DNA of 16,479 nt from JBCDCU01 sp039180865 (GTDB lineage Bacteria > Pseudomonadota > Alphaproteobacteria > Rhizobiales > JACESI01). Each line of letters begins with the position of its first letter. The first letter of the stretch is position 1. Positions 7,951-14,040 of the stretch are shown piece after piece. The notes below the pieces were generated by a model. That model was not told the origin of the DNA. It was given only the letters and a program-made list of their open reading frames with translations, and did no database searches. The translations under genes and the position numbers were made by a program. The DNA lies in NCBI GenBank assembly GCA_039180865.1, contig JBCDCZ010000077.1, positions 1-16,479 of the forward strand. Reading direction: 5' to 3'.

Positions 7951-8424
7951 ATGAGTGACGAAAACAAAACGGATGTCAGCGGTCTCACCATGCTCGGCGG
8001 ACAGATCCGTCAACCGGAAAGCCCCGATGAAGCGGTTCTTGAGCGGGTACCCAACAACAATCAGGGCACACCTTATCTGGTCCGCTTTGTGCAACCGGAA
8101 TTTACATCCATCTGCCCGATGACAGGTCAGCCCGACTTCGCCCATCTGGTGATTGATTATGTTCCGGATAGTTATCTGGTCGAATCGAAATCGTTGAAAC
8201 TTTTTCTCACATCATTCCGCAATCACGGCTCATTCCACGAGGACTGTACCCTTCTCGTCGCAAAGCGGATTATCGCGGCGATCGAACCGCAATGGTTGCG
8301 GATTGGAGGCTATTGGTATCCGCGCGGTGGAATACCGATTGACGTCTTCTACCAGACCGGCGAGCCGCCTTCAGGGGTCTGGCTTCCTGATCAGGGCGTT
8401 GCACCCTACCGGGGACGCGGATAG
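7951..8424 (+). CDS. queF: NADPH-dependent 7-cyano-7-deazaguanine reductase (QueF type I)
   Basis: QueF reduces the nitrile of preQ0 to the aminomethyl group of preQ1, using two NADPH, in queuosine tRNA modification. The 157-residue length is that of the short, unimodular type I enzyme of the tunnelling-fold family. The thioimide-forming cysteine is Cys55 in TSICPMTGQPD, with Asp62 as the general acid. The QueF motif ESKSLKLF is at 78-85 and NHGSFHED at 91-98 carries the conserved His and Glu. AAGGA lies about nine bases before the ATG. Other queuosine genes are not in the window. The TAG stop is followed directly, with no spacer, by the ATG-ATG of the DUF1989 gene, suggesting translational coupling. 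Confidence 0.97.
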   Translation: MSDENKTDVSGLTMLGGQIRQPESPDEAVLERVPNNNQGTPYLVRFVQPEFTSICPMTGQPDFAHLVIDYVPDSYLVESKSLKLFLTSFRNHGSFHEDCTLLVAKRIIAAIEPQWLRIGGYWYPRGGIPIDVFYQTGEPPSGVWLPDQGVAPYRGRG

Positions 8425-9054
8425 ATGATGGATGCCTACGGTCCGCTCGCGCACCGGGAGATCGTGCCAGCAGGTATGCCTTGGAGTGGTCGGATCAACA
8501 AAGGCCAAATCCTGCGGCTCATCGATATAGAAGGGAAGCAGGCAATCGATTTTCTCTGCTACAACGCGGATGATCAAGCAGAGCGGTATCACGCACCCAA
8601 CACCATCAAGATCCCAGGTAACATTTTCTTGTCCAAAGGATCCGTCCTTCGCTCAAGCGCAGCACGGCCAATGATGACGATTGTCGAAGACACGTGTGGC
8701 GGACACGACACGATCTTCGGGTGCTGCTCCTTTCCTCTGGATAGAGTTCGTTACGGCGAAGTGAACGAAAGAGCTTGCCAGACGAATTTTGAGGAAGAAC
8801 TCGCGCGATACGGCATGGGTCAGCGGGATGTCGTTCCAAATGTTAACTTCTTTATGAGCGTTCCCGTGGGCACGAACGGCAACGCCCAAATAACTGAGGG
8901 CCAGTCCCAGGCGGGTGATTTCGTTGACCTGCGAGCAGACATGGACGTCCTTGCAGTCCTCTCCAATTGTCCAGAGCGCCTGAACGATGCCACCGGCGGC
9001 AAACCGACCCCGATCGAAGTCTGCATCTACAACCCAGCCGGGAACCCCTCATAA
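8425..9054 (+). CDS. DUF1989 / urea carboxylase-associated family protein
   Basis: This 209-residue protein matches the DUF1989 family (PF09347), found in urea amidolyase-associated proteins. Recognisable blocks are VPAGMPWSGRINKGQILRLID (15-35), QAIDFLCYNADD, EDTCGGHDTIFGCCS (88-102) and RADMDVLAVLSNCPERLN (170-187). Conserved Cys and His residues in the third block probably bind metal. Paired family members act as carboxyguanidine deiminase beside a guanidine/urea carboxylase, but here there is one copy and no carboxylase, so the reaction is unknown. The start overlaps nothing and directly abuts the queF stop; two ATGs lie in tandem (8425, 8428), with GGGGA about ten bases upstream. It is the last gene before the gcrA regulatory region, and I see no clear terminator after it. 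Confidence 0.85.
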   Translation: MMDAYGPLAHREIVPAGMPWSGRINKGQILRLIDIEGKQAIDFLCYNADDQAERYHAPNTIKIPGNIFLSKGSVLRSSAARPMMTIVEDTCGGHDTIFGCCSFPLDRVRYGEVNERACQTNFEEELARYGMGQRDVVPNVNFFMSVPVGTNGNAQITEGQSQAGDFVDLRADMDVLAVLSNCPERLNDATGGKPTPIEVCIYNPAGNPS

Positions 9055-9142
9055 TACGGCAACCGGACTCGCATAGGTTGCACAAATCCCTCCCGACTCG
9101 TTTTGATTAGTTGTGCCGGTCTTCCAACTGGGGAAAAATTGG

Positions 9143-9157
9143 TTAAAGGAACCTTAA
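9143..9157. promoter_or_regulatory. CtrA full binding site (TTAA-N7-TTAA)
   Basis: The sequence TTAA-AGGAACC-TTAA matches the full CtrA consensus exactly, with the required seven-base spacer. It lies 170 bases before the gcrA start. In Caulobacter crescentus, CtrA represses gcrA, so a site here makes biological sense. Whether it represses or activates in this organism depends on the unmapped transcription start. Confidence 0.75.
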
Positions 9158-9188
9158 TCAGTTCCGCCCGTTTGCAGAAGAACAACAC

Positions 9189-9230
9189 TATATAGTAGTC
9201 TGACGAAGCGGGTGAGTACGATATATAGTA
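9189..9230 (+). repeat. Two direct repeats of TATATAGTA, 33 bases apart
   Basis: TATATAGTA occurs at 9189-9197 and 9222-9230, start to start 33 bases, close to three helical turns. The first copy sits within the palindrome CTATATAG (9188-9195). They could be alternative -10 elements for gcrA or a paired binding site. No well-spaced -35 box is obvious for either copy. Confidence 0.4.
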
Positions 9231-9326
9231 TGGCAGTTCCAGACAATCTAGCGTTGTGAGTGTTTCAGGCAGGTCGTGCCGGAAGCATCCGGGATCGGAG
9301 TCTGCCAAACACAAAGGGGACAACCA

Positions 9327-9848
9327 ATGGCCTGGACAGATGAACGTGTCGAACAACTCAAAAAACTGTGGAATGACGGTCTGAGCGCCAGCCAGATCGC
9401 GGGTGAACTCGGTGGGGTTACTCGAAATGCAGTCATCGGGAAGGTACATCGGCTTGGCCTTTCAGGCCGCACAAAGGCCGGCGGCACGGTGAGCCGGAAC
9501 AGGCCGCAGCGCGCACCATCTCAAACACCACGATCAAAGCGCCAGGATATCGGTGGGATTGTGGGAAATACCGCGCTCAAGATTTCACCGGATGCCAATC
9601 CCGAAACGCTGCCGCAACCGCGCCCGCGCAAATATGAGGAACTCGTCATTCCGATCAGCGAGCGGGCCAGCATTATGCAGCTGAGCGAATACACCTGCCG
9701 TTGGCCGATTGGCGACCCGATGGACGATGACTTCCATTTCTGCGGCCGTAAGACTGAAGATGGCGTCCCATATTGCAGCCATCACCGCAAGGTCGCGTAT
9801 CAAGCCGTTTCCGACCGTCGGCGAGAAAAGAAAGTTTCAGCGGCATAG
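9327..9848 (+). CDS. gcrA: GcrA cell cycle regulator
   Basis: GcrA is an alphaproteobacterial cell-cycle transcription factor. It binds the sigma-70 holoenzyme and recognises methylated GANTC sites, so it couples CcrM methylation to transcription. The N-terminal DNA-binding domain is clear: MAWTDERVEQLKKLW, then GLSASQIAGELGG and VTRNAVIGKVHRLGLSGR (residues 1-48). A low-complexity linker (50-105) leads to the conserved C-terminal sigma-interacting region with TCRWPIGDP (123-131), FHFCGR and PYCSHHR. Cys124, Cys139, Cys150 and His152/153 form a metal-site-like pattern. The 173-residue length is typical. I chose the ATG at 9327 because MxWTDERVE is the family N-terminus and AAGGGGA ends six bases before it. 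It is convergent with phoB, with a strong terminator between them. Confidence 0.96.
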   Translation: MAWTDERVEQLKKLWNDGLSASQIAGELGGVTRNAVIGKVHRLGLSGRTKAGGTVSRNRPQRAPSQTPRSKRQDIGGIVGNTALKISPDANPETLPQPRPRKYEELVIPISERASIMQLSEYTCRWPIGDPMDDDFHFCGRKTEDGVPYCSHHRKVAYQAVSDRRREKKVSAA

Positions 9849-9873
9849 GCGCTGCTGGACAACTGGGGTGGGG

Positions 9874-9903
9874 ACCGGCCGTCCAATGGACGGCCGGTTT
9901 TTT
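9874..9903 (+). terminator. Intrinsic terminator of gcrA
   Basis: A perfect 11-bp stem, ACCGGCCGTCC (9874-9884) with GGACGGCCGGT (9888-9898), closes a three-base AAT loop and runs into six T residues (9898-9903). It lies 25 bases after the gcrA stop. The other strand has no U-tract after the stem, so it is not a canonical terminator for the convergent phoB, though the stem may still hinder read-through. Confidence 0.93.
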
Positions 9904-9914
9904 GATGGCTAGCG

Positions 9915-10619
9915 CTAGGAGAATTCTTCAGAAAACTTGTCGTCAAACGCGTAGCCAGCACCGCGCACAGTCCGGATCGGATCCTTCATACGCGACCGAT
10001 TAACAGCTTTACGTAACCGGCCGATATGAACATCAACCGTGCGTTCATCGACGTAAACATCCCGTCCCCATACGCCGTCGAGCAATTGTTCGCGCGAAAA
10101 CACCCGGCCTGGGCGGTGCATCAGGAATTCCAGGAGTCGGAATTCCGTTGGACCAAGATGGATCTCCCGCCCACCGCGATAAATCCTGTGGACTTCACGA
10201 TCGAGTTCAATATCGCCGGACTTCAGCGTGTTGGAGACAAGATCAGGAGTCGCTCGCCTGAGCAGCGCCGAAACACGTGCCAGAAATTCTGGGAGCGAAA
10301 ACGGTTTCACCACATAATCATCAGCGCCGAGTTCGAGGCCGCGAACCCTATCAGCTTCCTCACCACGCGCCGTTAACATGATGATCGGAAGTTCCCGGGT
10401 CTTGTCATTTGCCCTGAGGCGCCGGCAAAGCTCAATGCCGGAAAGGCCAGGCAACATCCAATCAAGGATAAGAAGATCAGGGACCGTTTCCGACAGGTAG
10501 ACCTCAGCATCGTCGCCCCGAGCCACGACGTCGACCTTATAATCTTTGACCTCGAGGTTGTATTTCAGAACCAGGCTGATCGGTTCCTCGTCCTCGACAA
10601 TCAATATATTAGGCGTCAT
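9915..10619 (-). CDS. phoB: Phosphate regulon response regulator PhoB
   Basis: PhoB is an OmpR-family response regulator that activates Pho-regulon promoters under phosphate limitation. The receiver domain (1-120) begins NILIVEDEE with acidic residues Glu9 and Asp10. The phosphoacceptor is Asp53 in LILDWMLPG, Thr83 is in IIMLTARGEEADRV, and Lys105 is in DDYVVKPF. The C-terminal winged helix shows LGPTEFRLLEFL, FSREQLLDGVWG, YVDERTVDVHIGRLRKA and IRTVRGAGYAF. The start is the ATG at 10619-10617 (234 residues), matching the family N-terminus; an upstream in-frame ATG at 10652 would add 11 unrelated residues encoded inside phoU. Its first 11 bases overlap the phoU end, and GGAG within phoU is about nine bases before it, so the two are coupled. 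No phoR follows; the next gene is convergent gcrA. Confidence 0.96.
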   Translation of the reverse strand: MTPNILIVEDEEPISLVLKYNLEVKDYKVDVVARGDDAEVYLSETVPDLLILDWMLPGLSGIELCRRLRANDKTRELPIIMLTARGEEADRVRGLELGADDYVVKPFSLPEFLARVSALLRRATPDLVSNTLKSGDIELDREVHRIYRGGREIHLGPTEFRLLEFLMHRPGRVFSREQLLDGVWGRDVYVDERTVDVHIGRLRKAVNRSRMKDPIRTVRGAGYAFDDKFSEEFS

Positions 10620-11331
10620 TTCCCGCTTCTCCGACCAGAGGGACGTTCCCATTCCCGCCTTTGTTCCTTTGTTCGATGATGCTTTGTCCGGTGACCATGT
10701 AAATCACGGTCTCCGCCACATTCGTTGCATGATCACCAATCCGTTCCAGGTTCTTCGCGCAGAATAGAAGATGCGTGCAAAACGATATGTTGCGCGGATC
10801 CTCCATCATGTAGGTGAGAAGTTCCCGGAAGAGCGAGGTATAGAGATCATCGATTTCGTCATCGCGCGACCAGACAGCTCTTGCGAGTTCCGGGTCGCGG
10901 GTCGTCAGGGCATCAAGCACATTCTTGACCTGAGCAAGACTGAGTTCAGCCATACGCTCAATACCGTTCAACAGTCTTTGATTGATTGTCGGGTTGTCCA
11001 TGGCAATCACGCGCCTTGCAATATTCTTTGCAAGATCGCCGACGCGTTCGATGTCATTCGATATGCGGATCGACGAGATGGTCACCCTTAGGTCTTCCGC
11101 CATCGGCTGGCGTTTTGCGATCGTCAAAATCGCCGCTTCATCTATTTCGCGTTGTAAGAGATCGATTGTGTAGTCTCGATCAATGACTTCCTGAGCGAGT
11201 TCGGTATCCATTCGCGCGAGCGCGATAATGCTATCGGCAACCATGCCTTCAGCCCGTCCTCCCATTTCGGAAATCCGGGTCATAAGGTTCTTCAGGTCAA
11301 CATCAAATGCTGTAACGATGTGGTCGGGCAT
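10609..11331 (-). CDS. phoU: Phosphate signalling complex protein PhoU
   Basis: PhoU relays the state of the PstSCAB transporter to the PhoR-PhoB system and limits phosphate uptake. The 240-residue protein is an all-helical tandem repeat of two three-helix bundles. Each repeat carries the metal-binding motif E(R/K)xxDxxxN: ERVGDLAKN at 95-103 and ERIGDHATN at 196-204. The family opening DHIVTAFDVDLKNL and the length are typical. A Gly/Asn-rich tail follows the second repeat. It lies 21 bases after the pstB stop, with only a modest Shine-Dalgarno (ACGAG), and overlaps the phoB start. Together with the neighbours, this indicates one pst-phoU-phoB operon. Confidence 0.96.
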   Translation of the reverse strand: MPDHIVTAFDVDLKNLMTRISEMGGRAEGMVADSIIALARMDTELAQEVIDRDYTIDLLQREIDEAAILTIAKRQPMAEDLRVTISSIRISNDIERVGDLAKNIARRVIAMDNPTINQRLLNGIERMAELSLAQVKNVLDALTTRDPELARAVWSRDDEIDDLYTSLFRELLTYMMEDPRNISFCTHLLFCAKNLERIGDHATNVAETVIYMVTGQSIIEQRNKGGNGNVPLVGEAGNDA

Positions 11332-11352
11332 TTAAATCTCGTATCAGTCAGA

Positions 11353-12189
11353 TTATCCGATCCGGCCCATGATATAATCTTGGGTGCGTGGATCGACCGG
11401 GCTTGTAAAGATATCGTCAGTCGCACCTTCCTCCACAAGATTACCCAAATGGAAAAACGCGGTGCGCTGTGACACACGGGCAGCCTGCTGCATGGAGTGG
11501 GTCACGATGACGATTGTGTAATTCTGCCGGAGTTCATCAATAAGCTCTTCGACTTTCGCAGTCGCAATTGGATCGAGAGCGGAACAGGGCTCATCCATCA
11601 GGATCACTTCGGGGCTAACCGCAATCGCCCGTGCAATACAAAGGCGCTGCTGTTGACCACCTGACAAACCTGTTCCTGGCGAATCCAGCCGATCCTTAAC
11701 CTCTTCCCAGAGACCCGCCTTCTGCAGGCTTCTCGCAACAACTTCATCAAGCTCGGTCTTGTTTCGGGTCAGACCATGGATCCGTGGGCCATAAGCGACA
11801 TTTTCATAAATCGACTTTGGAAACGGATTGGGTTTTTGAAAAACCATGCCCACCCGAGCGCGGAGTTCAACAACATCAATCTCCTTGTCATAGATATCGG
11901 TGCCATCAAGGGTGATCTTTCCCTCAACCCGGCAAATATCGATTGTGTCGTTCATGCGGTTCAAGCACCGCAGGAACGTCGACTTCCCACAGCCTGATGG
12001 GCCAATCAAAGCTGTGACCTGGCGCTCGAGGATGTCGAGATCGACATCGAACAGCGCCTGCTTCACCCCGTAAAAAACGGAGACTTTCTCACCGAGCATC
12101 TTCGTCGGTTGGTTCGACATCGCTGAAGCTTGGCGCGTTTCAGCAGAGGATGCATCGGCTTCCGAGATATTCGACATACCGTTTTCCAT
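11353..12189 (-). CDS. pstB: Phosphate ABC transporter ATP-binding protein PstB
   Basis: PstB is the ATPase that powers phosphate import through PstC and PstA on the cytoplasmic face. Walker A is GPSGCGKST (63-71), the signature LSGGQQQR begins at 175, Walker B is ILMDEP (196-201) and the switch His is in THSM (His231). The Q-loop FQKPNPFPKSIYENVAYGPR is typical of PstB. The start is the ATG at 12189-12187 (278 residues), with AAAAGGTGG about eight bases upstream; a GTG at 12201 would add four residues but overlaps this site. A third in-frame ATG lies at 12177. Residues 1-30 are a variable Ala/Ser-rich lead not part of the ATPase fold. It begins 15 bases after the pstA stop. Confidence 0.96.
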   Translation of the reverse strand: MENGMSNISEADASSAETRQASAMSNQPTKMLGEKVSVFYGVKQALFDVDLDILERQVTALIGPSGCGKSTFLRCLNRMNDTIDICRVEGKITLDGTDIYDKEIDVVELRARVGMVFQKPNPFPKSIYENVAYGPRIHGLTRNKTELDEVVARSLQKAGLWEEVKDRLDSPGTGLSGGQQQRLCIARAIAVSPEVILMDEPCSALDPIATAKVEELIDELRQNYTIVIVTHSMQQAARVSQRTAFFHLGNLVEEGATDDIFTSPVDPRTQDYIMGRIG

Positions 12190-12204
12190 TCTTAAATCCA
12201 CCTT

Positions 12205-14040
12205 TTACCAGCGCCGCTCGAAACGTTTGCGCAAGACGACCGCCAAAGCGTTCATTGTGACCAGGAATGCCAGCAGGATCATGATGGCTGCTGAGGTTTT
12301 CTGTTGGAATGCGGGTTCCGGGAAGTCAGCCCACATAAAGATTTGAACCGGAAGCACAGTCGCTGGGTCGAAAGGTCCGCTCGGAATATCGACAATGAAG
12401 GCAACCATCCCGATCATGAGAAGCGGAGCCGTTTCACCAAGCGCCTGAGCCATGCCGATGATCGTTCCAGTCAAGATGCCGGGCATTGCAAGCGGCAACA
12501 CATGATGCGTAACGGCCTGCAGTCTCGATGCGCCAATCCCAAGCGCAGCTTCGCGTATCGACGGCGGTACAGATCTGAGTGCCGCACGCGAGGCGATAAT
12601 AATAGTTGGAAGCGTCATCAGGGCGAGCACCATGCCACCCACAAGTGGGGCTGATCTTGGCATTCCGAACACGTTCAGAAACATGGCAAGTCCTAGAAGA
12701 CCGAAGACGATCGAGGGTACCGCGGCTAGATTGTTGATGTTGACCTCAATGAGCTCGGTGACCTTATTCCTTGGCGCAAATTCCTCGAGGTAGATGGCAG
12801 CACCCACACCGATCGGGAATGACAACAGCAAGGTCACGAGCATCGTGAAGAAAGATCCCATAACGGCACCTAGGATGCCCGCCTGCTCTGGTTCGCGGCT
12901 GGCACCTGCGGTGAAGAAAACCGAATTGAGCTTGCGCTCAATCAGCCCCTGGTCCTGGAGATAATCGAGCCAAACAAGCTCTTTGTCGGAAAGTTTTCTG
13001 TTCGCCTGAGGTTGTTCGACGACCGCAATAGTCCAGGCACCCGGCTCAGCATCATCCGTACTTTCAAGCGGAACGAGTACAGCCCCGACAATCCCGGCAT
13101 TCGACACTTCCGTGACCTTGATCACCCCGCCATTGATGGCAATGAGGAAAGACGGCATCGTGTCTTCCAATGGTTCCGCATCACCTGGCGTGGCAAGGCG
13201 TTGCTCAAACTCGGCGATCTTCGTCTCATCGGACTGAATTGCGAGATTGACCGAATTGATCGAGTTGCGAGAACTTGAAATACGATCTTCCAAAACTGCG
13301 CGCCGAGCCTCGGTTGCATTGGCCATTTCCTTTGTCATGTCTTCGATTGCAACTGTCTGTCGGCGGACGGATCGGGTATTGGCGGCAATACGATTGCGCA
13401 GAGCAGTGATTTCGCCCTCGATATGCACTTCGACAGCGCTCAGAATGTCACGAAAGTCATTCGCTGAGGAAAGCACCGTAACAGAACCGGTAGTTCCATT
13501 GGCGGAACCAATCCCGTTTGTTGCGAGATCTTCCCTTTCTGTCACCAGACCTTTCATATAAAGGTCGCCGAAATCATCGAGTTGAACAGGGACTTTTGCG
13601 ACCGTTCCAATCAGACCAGGATCGGCGAGCACCGCATTGCGCAGATTAATGCCGGCTACATTGGTAACGAGGCGGTTGCGGACACGCCGGTCCCGACGGC
13701 CTTCTGCGAATGGCAGGGTTTCACCCAGTGCCGAACGGAGGATACTGTTGTAGTCAGCCCGACCGATCACCTCCGGATCGCCCGTTCCTTCCGGATCGAT
13801 TTCAGATTGCTCGAGGTTAACCGAAACCGTCAGGTAGTGATACGTGAAGGCGTGGTACCCTTTCGAGACAATCGTATAGAGCAGGATCACCAGGAAGGCC
13901 ATCGCAAGGAGAACGGCAAAAATCCCAAGGTTCCTGAAATTGGCCTCGCTGCGGTATCGTGCGGCAAGCCGTTTCTTCGCTTCGCGCGATGTATGAAGCT
14001 CTCCGTGTGATGCGCTTCCGGGTGCAGTAAGATCAGTCAT
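12205..14040 (-). CDS. pstA: Phosphate ABC transporter permease PstA with enlarged periplasmic region
   Basis: PstA forms the phosphate channel with PstC. At 611 residues it is about twice E. coli PstA and longer than the ~430-450 I associate with DUF3333-type alphaproteobacterial PstA. A cytoplasmic lead precedes membrane segment 1 (about 38-57). Residues ~58-388 are probably periplasmic, beginning with a DUF3333-like part. Within it, 205-282 is predicted coiled coil by heptad-like charge pattern. The permease domain (about 389-605) shows AAVPSIVFGLLGLAMF, SAPLVGGMVLALMTLPT, the EAA loop contacting PstB (REAALGIGASRLQAV through LPLAMPG, 496-521) and MAQALGETAPLLMIG. The C-terminus RKRFERRW is typical. 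The ATG overlaps the pstC stop by eight bases (ATGACTGA), so the two are coupled. Confidence 0.95.
   Translation of the reverse strand: MTDLTAPGSASHGELHTSREAKKRLAARYRSEANFRNLGIFAVLLAMAFLVILLYTIVSKGYHAFTYHYLTVSVNLEQSEIDPEGTGDPEVIGRADYNSILRSALGETLPFAEGRRDRRVRNRLVTNVAGINLRNAVLADPGLIGTVAKVPVQLDDFGDLYMKGLVTEREDLATNGIGSANGTTGSVTVLSSANDFRDILSAVEVHIEGEITALRNRIAANTRSVRRQTVAIEDMTKEMANATEARRAVLEDRISSSRNSINSVNLAIQSDETKIAEFEQRLATPGDAEPLEDTMPSFLIAINGGVIKVTEVSNAGIVGAVLVPLESTDDAEPGAWTIAVVEQPQANRKLSDKELVWLDYLQDQGLIERKLNSVFFTAGASREPEQAGILGAVMGSFFTMLVTLLLSFPIGVGAAIYLEEFAPRNKVTELIEVNINNLAAVPSIVFGLLGLAMFLNVFGMPRSAPLVGGMVLALMTLPTIIIASRAALRSVPPSIREAALGIGASRLQAVTHHVLPLAMPGILTGTIIGMAQALGETAPLLMIGMVAFIVDIPSGPFDPATVLPVQIFMWADFPEPAFQQKTSAAIMILLAFLVTMNALAVVLRKRFERRW
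13195..13428 (-). other. Predicted coiled-coil segment inside PstA
   Basis: PstA residues ~205-282 are rich in Glu, Arg, Asn, Ser and Ala with regularly spaced Ile, Val and Leu (ITALRNRIAANTRSVRRQTV, RAVLEDRISSSRNSINSV, SDETKIAEFEQRL), with little Pro or Gly until GDAEPLEDTMP. A short hinge near 238-246 could make it an antiparallel hairpin. It lies between the first membrane segment and the permease domain, so it should be periplasmic. This is a by-eye call. Confidence 0.55.

Larger units (their letters stand above)
9055..9326 (+). promoter_or_regulatory. gcrA upstream regulatory region
   Basis: This 272-base region holds no gene. It contains a perfect CtrA full site (9143-9157) and three GANTC sites for CcrM adenine methylation: GACTC at 9066-9070, GACTC at 9095-9099 and GAGTC at 9298-9302. 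Two copies of TATATAGTA lie at 9189-9197 and 9222-9230. The gcrA Shine-Dalgarno is AAGGGGA (9314-9320). A frame in phase with gcrA is open from 9276, but its residues do not resemble GcrA. Confidence 0.7.

Noticed and set aside
9276..9326. Longer GcrA start adding 17 residues
   Set aside because: GcrA proteins begin MxWTDERVE, and AAGGGGA six bases before 9327 supports the shorter start.
9874..9898. Bidirectional terminator for phoB
   Set aside because: On the minus strand the stem is followed by GTCCCCACCCC with no U-tract, so only the plus-strand function is supported.
10620..10652. Upstream PhoB start adding 11 residues
   Set aside because: The added residues are encoded within phoU and do not match PhoB; the ATG at 10619 fits the family and has a Shine-Dalgarno.
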